NCBI RefSeq assembly: GCF_000002425.4
Contig: NC_037256.1
Coordinates: forward strand, 2,078,051 to 2,142,050
Length of the DNA stretch: 64,000 nucleotides
From: Physcomitrium patens
Lineage: Eukaryota > Streptophyta > Bryopsida > Funariales > Funariaceae
Reading direction: 5' to 3'
Below, in pieces: positions 25,680-39,249 of the stretch. A program made the translations under genes and the position numbers. Under the pieces are notes generated by a model. It saw only the letters and a program-made list of their open reading frames with translations. It was not told the origin of the DNA and did not search any database. Within the stretch, counting starts at the first letter, position 1, and each line of letters starts with the position of its first letter.

Positions 25680-25830
25680 GGCGATGGCTTATAAGGCTAC
25701 GCGGATGCAGGCAAACACACACACAAACACAAACAAACACACACAGACACATAGAGTGAGAGAGTGAAAGGAAGCCCAAACCCTAAACACAAAGCCTGGA
25801 ACACAAGCCCGATTCCTGGGCCGTGCCACG
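25680..25830 (-). promoter_or_regulatory. STE24 promoter with telo-box and site II-like motifs
   Basis: Upstream of the minus-strand STE24 gene lie a telo-box (AAACCCTAA, 25778-25786) joined to GCCC (reverse of GGGC), and a TGGGCC motif at 25817-25822. A TTATAAG motif near 25690 could serve as a TATA box. A CA/GA-rich simple tract (about 25716-25768) lies in the leader. Telo-box plus site II (TGGGCY) pairs are known in plant housekeeping promoters. The motifs are seen; their function is inferred. Confidence 0.5.
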
Positions 25831-25899
25831 CTGGACTGGACTGGACTGAACTGGGGTTTTGCATTCCCCTTGGTTTGTTTGTGTGGAAGGTTTTGGTGT

Positions 25900-26409
25900 A
25901 AACAACTGGAGCCCTGGTTATCCTTCTTTCAAATAAAATTGATGGCGTAATTTTTATTTTTTAGTTTTTAGTTTTAAAAATTAATTTCTGCAATTTTTTA
26001 ATTTTATACATATATTCTCTCACACTTTGAGGATATTACAAATGTCACTATAGTTTTTGCTACTCCTATCACAATTCCTTATTTAGCACATGCCATCTTT
26101 GTTCAATATTTTTCAAACCATTTGATTGAACAAAATTTTAAATGAAATAAATGAATAACTAATTAAACTACAAAGATGTGTCAAGAGGGTGGTGGTTTTT
26201 GATAGCATTAGCAATAAATATATATATATATATATATATGTATATGTTTAGAAATCTTTACATAATAAATATCTCACTTTTATAAATTATACATTTAATG
26301 AATGCATTTATGTCTTTAATACTTCATATATAATATTATTAGATGTCATTGTTTGCTGTGATAAATTATTGCATTGGTATTTTACTATACATTATATCAT
26401 ATTGCTGTA

Positions 26410-26440
<31 letters not shown>

Positions 26441-26636
26441 CAATAATGCAATTTTTAAAGTTTTTTCAATAGAAACCATATTTCAAGATTTTTTTTTATA
26501 TATTTATATAGATATACATAAATACATGAATATACATACAAAAAATTTAAAAATATATACAAAAATGAAAAAAATCAAATTCAAATTCAAAAATTGCATG
26601 TTTTGGTACAATAAAAAATGGAGTTGCAAAACAAGA

Positions 26637-26670
<34 letters not shown>

Positions 26671-26756
26671 TGTCAAGTAAAAGATAATGCAATACTTTTA
26701 TATTATTTGTAGCAAAATTGGTTTTGATAAGAACAAAAAAATGGGCCCTAAAACCA

Positions 26757-26806
<50 letters not shown>

Positions 26807-27140
26807 TAAGAAATAACTATCACTTTTTATATATAATTTTTTTGGTATTACTTTAGCATTACTTTGAAACTTATGATTTTTTAGAATAAATTATATTTAG
26901 ATTATTTTTGCATTATTGAAATTTTTTTGACTTAAATGTTTGATTTATTTAACATTTTGATTATTAGAGTTTTTATTTATTTTGAGTAATAAACTCATTT
27001 CAAACCTCTATTGTAATATAATGTTATTATCTTGTTTAATCCATAGTATTAATATGAAGAAGTTATTCTTCAAGCCAAACAATTACATTGAAATTGGAAT
27101 ATAAAATTTCATATTCCAAATTTATTGCAATAAACTTATG

Positions 27141-27207
<67 letters not shown>

Positions 27208-27646
27208 TGCAATAAAATAACCTCGCATTACATGTAAATTAGAAGATAAAATCATGTGCTTTTGAAAGCTTGAATATAAAATAAAATTTAAATATAGATT
27301 AAATAAAGTAGTTAATAGTATTAAAAGGTTAAAGTTTTGTGGAATAATAAATAATATTCTACAAAATAAAATATAGATTAAATGCTAATTTTAATATACA
27401 TAACAAGTATATAGGGTTGATGACATAACAACTACATACTTTTCATAATACCATGGACAATGATTAAGAATTCTTTGAAATGTTTTTATAATTTTTATTT
27501 TAAATTAAATATTTTTATAAATTTAAAGTTAAAAATTCTAATAATAAATAAATAATACTAAACATAATATTAAACATAAAAAATAATATTTTAAAATAAA
27601 GATGCATTTATATTTGATTATTTGATCAAATTTATTGCAATATATA

Positions 27647-27680
<34 letters not shown>

Positions 27681-28400
27681 TAATAATTAAGAATAGATTC
27701 AAATAATTTCATATTTTAAAATATTATATTTTTACTTCAAATCCTATGAGATTTTTAATTTATCTAGGATTTATTTTATTTACAATACAAACATATCTTC
27801 TTAAAAAGATAATAGATTAAAAAGTAAAATTAAAGAATTACATTAGAAATATAATATTTTTATAATATTTTAAAGTTAGAATAAATACTATTCTATTCAT
27901 CCTAATTTAAAATATATTAATAATCAACTATTTTTTATAGAATTTTGCTATCTAACATCTAAACCAAATAAAGTTTTATTAAAAAAAATATGAATTCTTT
28001 AATTAAAAATTATCTTTTAAAGGAATAAAGAAGAAGAAGGGTTTTGACCTTGTAATTTATTGCCATTGCCACTATTTCTTTGTAGCATGGAATCTCACCA
28101 CATGCTATAAGAGTGGCATAATATACTCAAATGCTACAATAGCAAAATTTTGAATCATGAATGCAATAATGAGGTGTTGTATGGTGATGGATCAAGTTAT
28201 TGAAAACTACTAGTTATTGTACACTACACACCTATTTTTGCAACATCAATGGATGTGTATCAAGAAGAAAAAGTTGACTAATTATCCATGAGTTAATCCA
28301 TAAGATAAGCCATGAGCTAATGCAGGCACTAAAAGAGTTGAAATTACACTAAAGTTTGAGATCAATAAGCTGAACTAGTGTCAGATCTTGCCTTGCTTGC
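25900..28400. other. AT-rich spacer with TA arrays
   Basis: No gene was recognised. TA arrays lie at about 26217-26240, 26415-26441, 26639-26669, 26761-26807 (ending in CA), 27146-27203 and 27646-27676. Reading frames at 26343-26803 are translations of these arrays and of AT-rich DNA. Confidence 0.65.
26217..27676. repeat. Cluster of six (TA)n microsatellites
   Basis: Six pure or nearly pure TA tracts of roughly 24-58 bp lie within 1.5 kb, the densest such cluster in the window. The longest is at about 27146-27203. Confidence 0.9.
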
Positions 28401-28409
28401 AAGGTGTTA

Positions 28410-28970
28410 ATGTGGAAAATAATAAAAAATAAAACTCATGAAATAAGCTCACTTACCACTACAATTGTAGAATTGCAAGTTTAAATATAAATGGTTTTTA
28501 TGTTAGAAGTTAAGTATTTGGTTCTAATTTTGGATCTTGATTATATTCTATAGTAATCATTTAACTCACATGATAAGTAGGGATAAAGTTCCAACATCCT
28601 CCTTCACTATAAAATCTTCTATAAACTTTTAACAAAAAAATGCTATAATGCTATGAACCCTAATTTTATATTTTTTAATATATTCAAAACCTATGTAATT
28701 ACTTGCCTCAACACATTAAGAGTAGTATCTTAAGCTTAAGAAGATTGGTTGACGGAGGCCAAAGATGGTTTTGTAGTAGTTAAAGATAAAAAAGGTAGTT
28801 GTTAAGGTCCTATTTTTGTGACTACCAAATAAAATCTATTAATTGAAACTTACTTTTATAAGTAGAAGCTAGAAAAGAAAGGGCAAAGTAATGTAATTAT
28901 TTTTAATAATTAAAATTATAATTATCTAATAGAAATAATATTTAATATTAACTTAAACTTCTCTAATAGA
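28410..28970. repeat. Dispersed repeat D, copy 1 (left part)
   Basis: This stretch matches 60990-61160: both have AAGCTCACTTACC-like DNA, then a TTTGGTTCTAATTTTGGATC-like block, then AAGTAGGGATAAAGTT-like DNA. It lies next to the copia RNase H end on the minus strand and may be an LTR or untranslated region. Confidence 0.5.
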
Positions 28971-29174
28971 CCATGCCTCAATGGTTTGGTGAATATGTTG
29001 CCTACTTGCTCTAAAAAAGGTATATAAATCAAGTTTATTTTTCATGTTTCTATTTCTTTCTTTGTATAGTGGTGATGTGTGGCTATGTACTTTGTACATA
29101 GCTTGATATCTAGATTTTTTGCCATTTTAATACTTCCTTCATTGTTACAAAAGATTTGTATTATATTTAGATCT

Positions 29175-30395
29175 CAAAACTAAAATATGGATGTTGTTAT
29201 AGAAGAGTCTAGTAGAAAGATGTATTGAAAAAACAAGGATAAATGATAAGAAGATAATAAAAACTTTAGTCTTAATATTGCTTTTTTGTAGAAGGAACTT
29301 CTATTTATTTTGTAGATGCATAAATGAGCCAAATCAAAGTAAATAAGATAAATAATTTATATAGGTATTTTTAAAAAATAATTAAGAATAGTTTTAGAAA
29401 AATTACTTTAAAATATAAAAAATTAATACCCAAAGAGGATCAGTTGTGAATTAAGATCAAAATCAGACCCTAAGGCACAAAAGTACACATCTACAATAAT
29501 TTTTGGATTCTTTAGTTAATCAAAGATCAAGATTTAAGAGAAAAGAGAAGAAAGGTTTTTGAGTGTTGGTTTCAAGTGGTTTGAATGTATTTAAGATTGT
29601 TTTTGAGTGACTTTGGATTTTAAAAAATTCAAAGAGTTGTACTTTTAATAATTGTGTAAAATTTATAAATGATGTATGGGTGAAATTTTGTGATGAAGTG
29701 ATAATTATTGGTGTAATTTGTCTTACAAATTTAAGCTTGATCTTATGGTATTGTATAACAATACAACTATATGGGAAAAAAATAAAAGTATAGATGTTAT
29801 TATAGAAGAACCTAGTATAAAGATATATTAAAAAATAAGAATAAATTATAAAAAGGTAGTAAAAACTTTAGTATTAATGCTTCTTTTTTATAGAAGAGAT
29901 TTTTTTTTATTTTGTAGAGGCATAAATGAGCCAAATTAAAATCAATAAGATAAAAAATTAACATAGACATGTTTAGAAGAGAGTTAAAAATGGGTTAAAA
30001 TAAAAATTACCTCAAATTACTAAAAATTGATACCCATAGAAAATCAATGGTGAATCAAGGTCAAAATCAGACACTGAGGCACAAAATAATACACCTACGG
30101 CAATTCTAAAGTTCTTTGGTTGATCAAAGAGTGGAATTTGAGAGTATACAAGAGAGAGGTTTTTTAAGCATTGATTTCAAGTAATTTGAAATAGTAACAA
30201 TTTTATAAAGACTTTGCAAAGCTATGGTTACTTTTGAGTGACTTTGGATTTTGAAAAATTCTAAGAGCTTGTACTTAAGACATTTGTGTAAAATTTATAA
30301 GTAATCTATAAACAAAATTTTATGACTAAATAATAATTATCGTATATAATTTGTATTATAAATTTAAGCTCGATCTAAAAAATTTTTCAAAGTAT
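29175..30395. repeat. Direct tandem duplication, period about 603 bp
   Basis: Blocks at 29191 and 29794 start alike (ATGTTGTTATAGAAGA and ATGTTATTATAGAAGA). They continue alike for about 600 bp, including AATGAGCCAAAT and GAGTGACTTTGGATTTT. A related third copy lies at about 62640-63290. The duplication sits inside the copia remains, so the unit is probably an LTR or part of another element. Confidence 0.65.
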
Positions 30396-30779
30396 ATTGA
30401 AGCTCAAACATTTTGAGTTTTCAAGAATTAGGATTTAAAAGAACAATAAAGATTTTTAAGATATTTGTTAATCTGCTCATTGGATTAAAATAATTTTTTG
30501 TATACAAGTAGTAAACTTGACTTCTAATATTTGTTCAAAGTTTGAAACCCATTGAACAATGAAATTAAGAGATTTTTTCTATAGAATATTGGCATTAAGA
30601 TTAGAAAAGGAGGCCAACTAATACTCAAGCTGATTTTAAGGATTATCTTCTATTTGGTACGTTCAATCTTCTTCAAATTTATTTTACTTGTTTCAAACTT
30701 AGTTATTAAAAATTTTAAAAATTTTAAATTAAAATAAATAATTAAATTATTATTTATTGAGATTTAAATTTATTATAAT

Positions 30780-31265
30780 ATTTGTTAAGAATTTATTTAA
30801 GATTTAAGATTTTATTTAGAGTTTAATTAGGATTTGATTTAGGATTGGATTATAATTTAGTTAGGATTTTATTAGGATTTGATCTTGTGTTTGATTTATA
30901 ATTATAAAGATTTTATTAGAGTTGATTTTAGGTTTAAGATTTGATTAGGATTTACTTAGGATTTATTTAAGATTTATTTAAGATTTATTTAAAATTATAT
31001 TTTTATTATTTCTTAAGGATTATTTATTATTTCCTTTATTTTTTCTATTTTTAATATTTCTTTAATATTATAGTTATTTTTTAAGGTTTTATTTTTTTAT
31101 TTCTTTAAGAATTATTTATTATTTTTCTTTGAGATTAATTATGACTTTTTCATGTTTCTTTTGTAACTTCTTTTAAATTTCTTTAGGATTGATTAAAGTT
31201 TGATTAAGATTGTTAAAGATTATTTAAGATTTATTTAAGACTCTATTAGATTTGGTAGAATTTTT
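30780..31265 (+). repeat. Degenerate GATTTAAGATT-type minisatellite
   Basis: Units of about 10-12 bases such as TTAGGATTT, TTTAAGATT and TTAGGATTG recur at about 30780-31020 and again at 31185-31260. No protein is encoded. Confidence 0.6.
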
Positions 31266-33169
31266 TTGTTGCATTTCTCCTTACCTTTCACAACTAAGTA
31301 CATGGAGCATTTTCAAGCAAAAACACATGTAATACAATATTGCAATATATCTCAAGATTTTTTTTATTATTTTTGGATATGGTACTTATGGTTTTATCAT
31401 GAATCTATTAATAATGTAAATTGAATATAAAATATTTGATTAAAATTGATCTAATTATATAAACTTATCAACTGTAAATTGATAGTAAGTTGAATTAACA
31501 GTATCTTTATTTATATTAAATATAAGTTTTAATCACTCAACCATAGAAGTAGAAAAAAATTAACATCTTTGAAGGCCAAAGTAAAAAATTAATTTTAGAG
31601 CATAATTTTGTTATATTATGAGTATTCTTAGTAGTATCTTAATTATTTCTACTTTAATATAGAGTTTCATATCATTTTCATTTACTTTTGACATTTTAAA
31701 TTTTAATTTGAATAGTAATTTGAAGCAAGTGATCCAGTAGATGTAATTTTTTATAAACAAATGATCATCTATATAGAAAACTAAGAAGAGAATCTTTTCC
31801 TTGTGACAAATTACATAAATATAGTAGTTTCTCTCTCTTTTTCCAAAGCTTTGATTTTAAAGAAAATAATTGATTTTATTGTACTAAGCTTTTATTGCTT
31901 GATATATGCTATAGAAGGCTTTATGAAGTTGACATAGTAAGTATTTTTGTCCTTTAATTATAAAACCTTGAGATTACATAATGTAAATTTTTTCTTTAAC
32001 ATCACTATGAAGAAATATAGTCTTTACATCTATGTAGTAAAACTATCATTTGTTTTATGCAAAAAGAATTAGTAGCATATGTATAGTATTTTACTTAATT
32101 AGAAGAAAAAAATTCTCTTTATAGTCAAGACCTTCTTTTTATTCAAAATCATGAACTATTTAGCAAGATTTTTTCTGTACAGATTATTATTGGACTTTAT
32201 TTTTACTTTGTACTTCTATTTTATTGAGATGGCTTTGTATCCAAGAAAAAAGGAATGAATACCTACATATTATTAATATAAATGTAATTTATTTTTTCAA
32301 TCATTAAGTTCCTTTAGCCTTCATCTTAAGCTACTTCTTAAAATATTTTTGATTTATTTGATAAATAAAAAAAGTTGCAAGAGTAATCTTATGGCTAGGT
32401 GGGGCTCTTTGTAGAACGATAAGATTGTATCAAAAGATCATGTGCTCCTTGTCTTTTTAGATCACAAGAATTCGTAAAGTAATGCATGTCTAAGCTTTCA
32501 TTAGTGTATGACAAGAGGTCATTGATAGAATCATGTGTTGGCCATTCATCGACTATGTTAAGATCAAGAAAGTAAAGAAAAAAATTCTCTATTGATGATT
32601 CAATAGCACGTAGCAATAAAGTGGTGGGTGGTCTCATATCTAATGGAGAATTTATGTTATTTCTTTGCAAAGTTTGTAATACAGTTTATATATTTGAGCT
32701 TCAGTGTTGATCAGTTAGTGAATCAATTTGAATAGATGACACTATTACACATGGTAGGATTGGAAATAGTAGAGCTTCAAAGATAACTTCATTATTATTA
32801 TTTTTGGATTTTTTAGTGTTTTGAAAGGATTAAAAATCTCTATTTTAGAAATATTTGTGTTTAATTTTTTTTGGCTAATTTTGATTTTAAAAATTATATT
32901 TTCTCAAAGATTATATTGTATATAATCTAATTTTTTTTTATACATAGGTAAATAAATCATGTATGCTTTTGAAGTATCATTCAAGTTGAAATAGATTTTG
33001 AGGGTAGATCAAGATTTTAATTTATTTTGTTGTATATAGTCTTAATCTACAAAACATGAGCATCCAAAGATCTTAATATTGCTAAGATCAATTATTTTTC
33101 TAATTAATAGCTAATTAAGGTTGCAACCTTTATTCAACTTTGTAATAGGATATAGATAAGATATTTATA

Positions 33170-36100
33170 TAATTGACACATAGAGATAGATAGTTGGAAT
33201 CATGTTTGAAAAGTTATGGAAGTTTTTAGAATTTGAGGTTAAGATAGTAGACTATGTAGGATCCATTGTAGAACATTCTAAAAAGAGCTTAAGATGGTTA
33301 TTTAGGTGGAGCGTGTCATAGAATATTTTAAAAAGAATTTAAAGTAATTATCTAAGTGGGGTCCATCATCTAAAAATATTCTAAAAAGTCTAGAATAAAG
33401 TATAAATTAGAGTAGTCAAGGCCTTTTAGAACATTTGGTCAAATATGGCTATGGATATTTTTTCTTGGTAAAATTTGGTTTTGCATCTTTTTGTTTAGTT
33501 CTATTCTATTTTATTTTCATTTTCTCAGTTTTATCTTTTATGTCCTATTTTGTGTATTTTTATTCAGTTTTATTCTAATCTATTTTATCGTACTTTGTAA
33601 TGAGGTTTTATATTGTTGTAGATTAAAAAGGTCTTAGTCTTTCAAGATAGATTGGTCTTATTTTATTGATATCAAAGCAAATGTTAGACTATTCTTTGGT
33701 CATGTATTTTTAATCATCATCTAATTCAAAGTCAATTCTTATAGTTATATTGGATATTATGTTGAGGCTACCACAAGCTACTATTAAAAAATCAACCAGA
33801 AAGTGAGAAGGCATTAGAATAGTGGAGTCCAACAAAAAATTTACAGCAAGGGAGATATAGCAAAGTAATCCTAGATAAAGGCTCAAATATAATACCTTTT
33901 AGGTCAGATTGCTACTTTGCAAAGGCAAATAGAAGCCTCTAGGACAAGAGAGTCAACATCTACTAAGCTGAAATTGAGTAAGTCTAGTACATACTCTAAG
34001 ACTTCAAGGCAAAAAGATGTATATCAATGGCTCTTTAACATATGATAATACCTCCAACTATTTGGAGGAAATACCACTAAAGAAATTATGTATATAACCC
34101 GCTATTTGAGAGATGTGGTAGCCATTTGGTGGTAATATCAAGTGCAATGCTATGGAGCTCAAGGTGGATTTTGTAATTGAAAAGAATTTAAGACCGATTT
34201 TAAGAATCAATTTTGGTCCATCAATGCAAAGAAGATAGTATTTGATCAATTATCAAATCTTACACAATTTAGGCCGATACAAGATTATGTCTCTCAATTC
34301 AAGTTTCTATGTCTACAAATTAGTAATGTTTCAAAGGTGGAGATGATGGATCAATTTCTACAAGGTTTAAAACCTAAGATCTCATAAGAAGTGGAATTAA
34401 GGAATCCACAAACATTTAAAGAAGCAATTAGAATTACAAAGAGAGTTGATGCTATAGATTTCAAAAATTATAGAGCATGACTTATACTACAAAGACTTAT
34501 GCTACTATCTAATACTATAGCATAACAACCAATGCCAATGGAGATTGATACCTTACAAGGATCATTAACACTACAAAGATGACAAATTTTACTATAAAAG
34601 AAATTATGTTTCTATTATCAAGAGCTAGGCCATCAGATTGGACATTGTCCAAAACATCAAAATTCAAACATCAAGAAAATAAGACAAGTTTATAGTCTTG
34701 AGATTCAATAATTTGATAATGAGATAGAGCAAGGAAATGAGGCTCTTTAATAAAGGTGCCAAAGGTCAATATTAGAGATAACTACTGTCTCTTAGAGACA
34801 AATAGCATGGCCTCAGATAATTATAAAAAGAGTTGATTAATGCATCTAATAGGACTACTAAGAAGAAAACCATGTCAAGTGCTTGTGGATTGAGGCTCTA
34901 TAAAAAATTGTATTTCAACTGAAATTACCAATCGATTTAGAATTAAAACTAAGGTAATTAAAAGAAGAAGTATATACCTTACAGATGACTGAAAAAACAT
35001 ATTAAGTAAAACTTGTAAAGAAGAAACTTTGACATTAATTGACATTCATGTCTTAAAAGAGATGTTCAAAGTAACAAAGCTAAGATATGATATTATTCTT
35101 GGTATGCCATGGCTAGAGATGGAAAATAAGCAAGTTGATTGAGTATCAAGTAAAATCTTTTTCAAAGAAGATAGACACAAGGTGATTCTTTATACTTCTG
35201 CATTGAGTGAAGAAAAAAAATAATCTATAACTAAAGACTTACTTGTAGGGTGACCTTTATGAAGAAGCAAATACAACATAAGCAACTAGTATATATAGTG
35301 GTTTCAAATCTTGCATCAATAATGGAAAAAACAACTAAATGAGTAAAATAGGTAGAGCAATTTATATAGAGATATTGAGATGTCTTTCCAACCAACCTAC
35401 CTACTGGCATGTCTTTTGATTGAGGTGCTTCTTTTTAAATAAAATTATTATCTGGAGCCAAATCATTAAGTTGACTAATTCATCACTTAGTACCAAATAA
35501 ACTTAAAGAGCTGTGAAAGATATTAGAAAAACTATTGGAGAAGAGCTTCATTTAAGAAAGCACATCACTTTAGAGAGCACATGTATTCTTTGCACCCAAG
35601 AAGGATGGTGGACTTTGATTTTGTATCAACTATCGAGGCTTCAATAAATAGACTATTAAGAATGCATATCCACTTTGTAAATCATCAAATTGACTAACTT
35701 ATTATTATAGGATAAAAATATATATTTAAAATTCTTTAAATTATAATACATATATAGTGAGTAATATAGAAATCCTTAAAAAAATAGAAAATTAGAATGT
35801 TAGTGGTAGAAATGGAGTCTTAGTAAGTCTTAGACGTAATTATCTTCTTTGATTTAGTATTTTTATTTATTGTTGAATATTAAGGATTATTTATTAAGAC
35901 CAATATTTATATTGATCTTTTATCTATATGTAATACTTATAAAAACTATAAATATAAGTAGTTAGAAGAAGTATGAGAAAGAACTCATGTCATTTCAGTT
36001 ATTGATATAAAAAAATAAGTTTTATAGTGGATTTAAATTGATTTTTATTATTATCAAAAATCACTAAAGTAAAAAATGTAGCCTTAAATAGATATTAGCA

Positions 36101-39100
36101 TTAAAAAAATATTATAAGATTTTTCAAAATTTATTTGGAATTTATATAGTATTTTTTAGAAATTTTTAGAGCAATTTTTAAGATCTTGATAAAAATGAGT
36201 TCTAGCACTTTGGAAGCCTTCATGAAGAAATGGAATAAGATTTGAAGGCCAACTATGGTTCCCAAGCTAATTGGGTGTTTTTATGAACCATGCTGAGGTC
36301 AAAAATGCAAAAATATTGGTTCTTCTAGGAGAAAAATAGGAGGACCAGCAGCTAGTGTAGTCCTTATAGAAAGAGGTGCATAAGTTCCATATGGGTTGTA
36401 GCACCTTGAAGGTAGTTAGGAGGATAAGACTAAGGCCTCATGGCCTCTTTTAGACACCATTATATACTACATATGAGTCTTGGTGAAGCTTGAACCTTTG
36501 ATCTATAAGCAAGTTATCCTTGAGGTAAAATATTTTCACTTTATTTTTTAATTATTTACTTCCTATCTTTAAAACTTCATAACTTATTCATAGTAATTCG
36601 GATTTACATGTTTCTTATGTCATTGAAAATATAATAAAATTATATATCTAAAAATATAATTTAAAATTTTTATTTTTATTTTTTACTAAAAGAAAATATA
36701 ATGAACAAACTGTGATTTAGTTTTGGATGTTGTTATTACTTGATTTCATTTCTTTCACTTATATTGTGGTTGCTCTTCTTTGATTTTTTGCCAATTGCAT
36801 ACTTCACTTCATACCATAAATTACAAGCAATTCTTAATTGAGGCCATATTATAATTGAGGTTGAAGAGTAAATTTTATTCTCACATACTTTCATGTATAG
36901 ATGATCTTCTTGATTAACTTTGAGGTGCAACTATCTTTAACAAATCGGATCTTTGGAGTGGCTATTGGTAGGCACTTATTGCAAAAGAGGATATAGAAAA
37001 AATAATATTTTATACGTATTGAAGACATTTCAAATGGCTTGTTTTACCTTTTTGCCTTAATAATATTCCAATTTCTTTCATTAGTCATACAAATAGATTA
37101 TTTTGGGATCTATTAGATAAGTATGTAATTGTCTTTATTGATGATATTCTTGTATATAATAAAATTTCTAAGAAGTATAAGCAATACCTATGAAAAATGC
37201 AACACCAACTAAAAAATAGTTACTTCTATTGCAAGCAATCAAAATATAAACTTTGGAAGTTAGAAGTCACCTTTTTGGAGCATGTGGTGTCATTTGAAGG
37301 TATGCACATAGAATAAGATAAGATAAAAGCAATAGAAGATTAGCCAATTCTTAAGAATACTTTTAAATTCTATTCATTTTTAGGCATTGTTGAATATTAT
37401 TGTTGTTTTGTTTGACGATTTGTAAACATTGCTATCTTATTGACAAACATATTAAAACAAGGTGATCATTTGAATGAAAATTGGAACAATAAAGCATCTT
37501 TGATAGGTTGAAGGAAGCATTCATTATTACTTGAATATTGCAACTGTATGATTTCAATTTTTCTTGTACACTTGACATTGATGCTTTCAACTTTATTATT
37601 GGAACGGTCCTTCAACTTGTGGTATATGAATCATGCAAGCTCAAAAAAAAAAAAGTGCAATTATTTTCCATGTGAATGAGAGGAATTAGTGATTGTACAT
37701 GCTATAAAGGTGTGGTGACACTATCTATTGGAGAAGCTAGTGGTTGTTTGGATTGACTATTGATCTTTGCTACATGATTTGAATCTAAAAAATATGGAAT
37801 CACGACATCATTGTTGGAAAGAATAGTTACGATTCTTTGATATCTAGCTTAAGTACAAGCAAGGACAATAACATACTGTGATCGAAAACGTATTGCAAAG
37901 ACTAGACTTGAAGACTTAATTGGAAAATAAGGCAAAAGTTGCTACTATTAGTAGTTTCATTTCAAACCTAATTAAAGAGGCAAAATGGAAGGAAGCTATG
38001 TATCAAGATGCTTATTTCAAGATGGTCAGTGATTAATTAAAGATAGTCAATATATAATATTAAGATTATAATCTTACTGATGGCTTGCTCTATTTCAAAA
38101 ATTAGATTTATATACCTAATAATACCATATTTTAGACATGCATATTTTAAGAGAGACATAACATCTTAATATTTGGATATTTAAGGCGAGAAAAAAATTC
38201 TAAAATGAATCTCAAGGACATGATTTTAGATAGGTTTGGATTATGATGTATGAGCTTTTGTACATTCTTACGAGTCATATCAATAAAATAAAACATGCAA
38301 TGTAGTATCTCTTGGACTATTGCAGCTAATTCTATTATCTACAATACATTGGAAGTAAATGATTATGAATCTCATTACATATTTGCTGCAAATGTCTCAT
38401 AATTATACTGCAGTTATTGTCTTTGTGGATTGACTATCAAAGCAACTTTATTTAGCCATGGTGCACTTAGATATTGATGCCACAATGCTTTCATGGATCT
38501 TCTTTGATATTGTCTTTTGTCACAATGGATTATTTTGTATCATTATTTCAAATTGAGATCCATACTTTATGAAAAGTTTTTGGCAAGTCTTTTTTAAGCT
38601 ACTAGATATATGATTTGCCATATCTATAGCCTTCAATTCCTAAATAGATAGACAAATAAAGCATGCAAATTAAACCTTAGAAGATATGTTACAATAATTT
38701 GTTATAGTTCATCATAATGATTGAGATAAATATTTAATGCCTTAAGAATTTGCTTATAATATTAATATTCAAGCAAATACATGTTATTCACTATTTTTTC
38801 TTAATGTTCATCAACATCCAATTAAACGAGTAATTCTCCATTGTCCTATCAATATCAATAATCTAACATTAGAAGAATTTATACCATGACTTATAAAAAC
38901 CTTATAAGAGGCACAACATTGCCTTCTTACTATACAAAATTGATAGAAGAAATATGCGGATAACCATTGGTAATACAAGACCTTCTAAGATGATGATTAG
39001 ATATTACTCTTCAATATCAACTTTCTACTTGTTACATCAATCCAAATCCACAAACTAGTACTTTAGTGGCTTGGATCTTTTCTCATTTTTGTAGTGATTT

Positions 39101-39104
39101 TTGA
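33170..39104 (+). mobile_element. Old Ty3/gypsy element E
   Basis: An LTR-like stretch (about 33170-33650) has a short tandem repeat near 33250-33395. A primer-site-like TATCAAAGC follows at about 33670. A gag region (about 34050-34700) ends in a zinc-knuckle-like patch near 34600. Protease-like (about 34850-35200), reverse transcriptase (35560-35700 and 36910-37400), RNase H (about 37500-37850) and integrase (about 38100-38800) follow. A sequence of about 1.2 kb (35700-36905) interrupts reverse transcriptase. No matching 3' LTR was found; C-type repeat follows at 39105. More than twenty breaks. Confidence 0.7.
35701..36905. other. Insertion of about 1.2 kb inside the E reverse transcriptase
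   Basis: Reverse-transcriptase similarity stops near 35700 and resumes near 36910. The two sides share similar DNA (TTGACTAAC and TTGATTAAC), consistent with a target duplication. Near its right edge a minus-strand frame of 64 codons (36736-36930) has a protein-like look (FAIGKKSKKS-type basic patch) but no family I know. It may be a solo LTR or a small non-autonomous element. Confidence 0.4.
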
Positions 39105-39206
39105 TGTCATATACTACTTTCAAGATAGAAAGAGTTTGCTTCAAGAAAGCATTTGACTTTTGGCTACTATTAAATATTTAATTAAGTTTAAGATATTAAA
39201 TTTTTA

Positions 39207-39249
<43 letters not shown>

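Larger units (their letters stand above)
28974..33060 (-). mobile_element. Ty1/copia retrotransposon remains on the minus strand
   Basis: Read on the minus strand, three blocks follow in copia order: the end of integrase (about 33060-32850, IFGC followed by a KAY..Y.P..KK pattern), reverse transcriptase (about 32250-31840), and the end of RNase H (about 29155-28974, with CNNEGSIKMAKN and QVGNIFTKPL). Between reverse transcriptase and RNase H lies about 2.6 kb of other repeats (29.17-31.8 kb), so the element was interrupted by later insertions. It is heavily decayed, with more than fifteen breaks. The 91-codon frame at 32395-32670 lies inside it. Confidence 0.7.

Noticed and set aside
24258-25767. 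Frames of 62-106 codons overlapping STE24
   Set aside because: They are antisense or shifted shadows of the STE24 gene and its CA-rich leader.
25778-25786. Telomere repeat remnant (AAACCCTAA)
   Set aside because: A single unit in a promoter, not an array; a telo-box explains it better.
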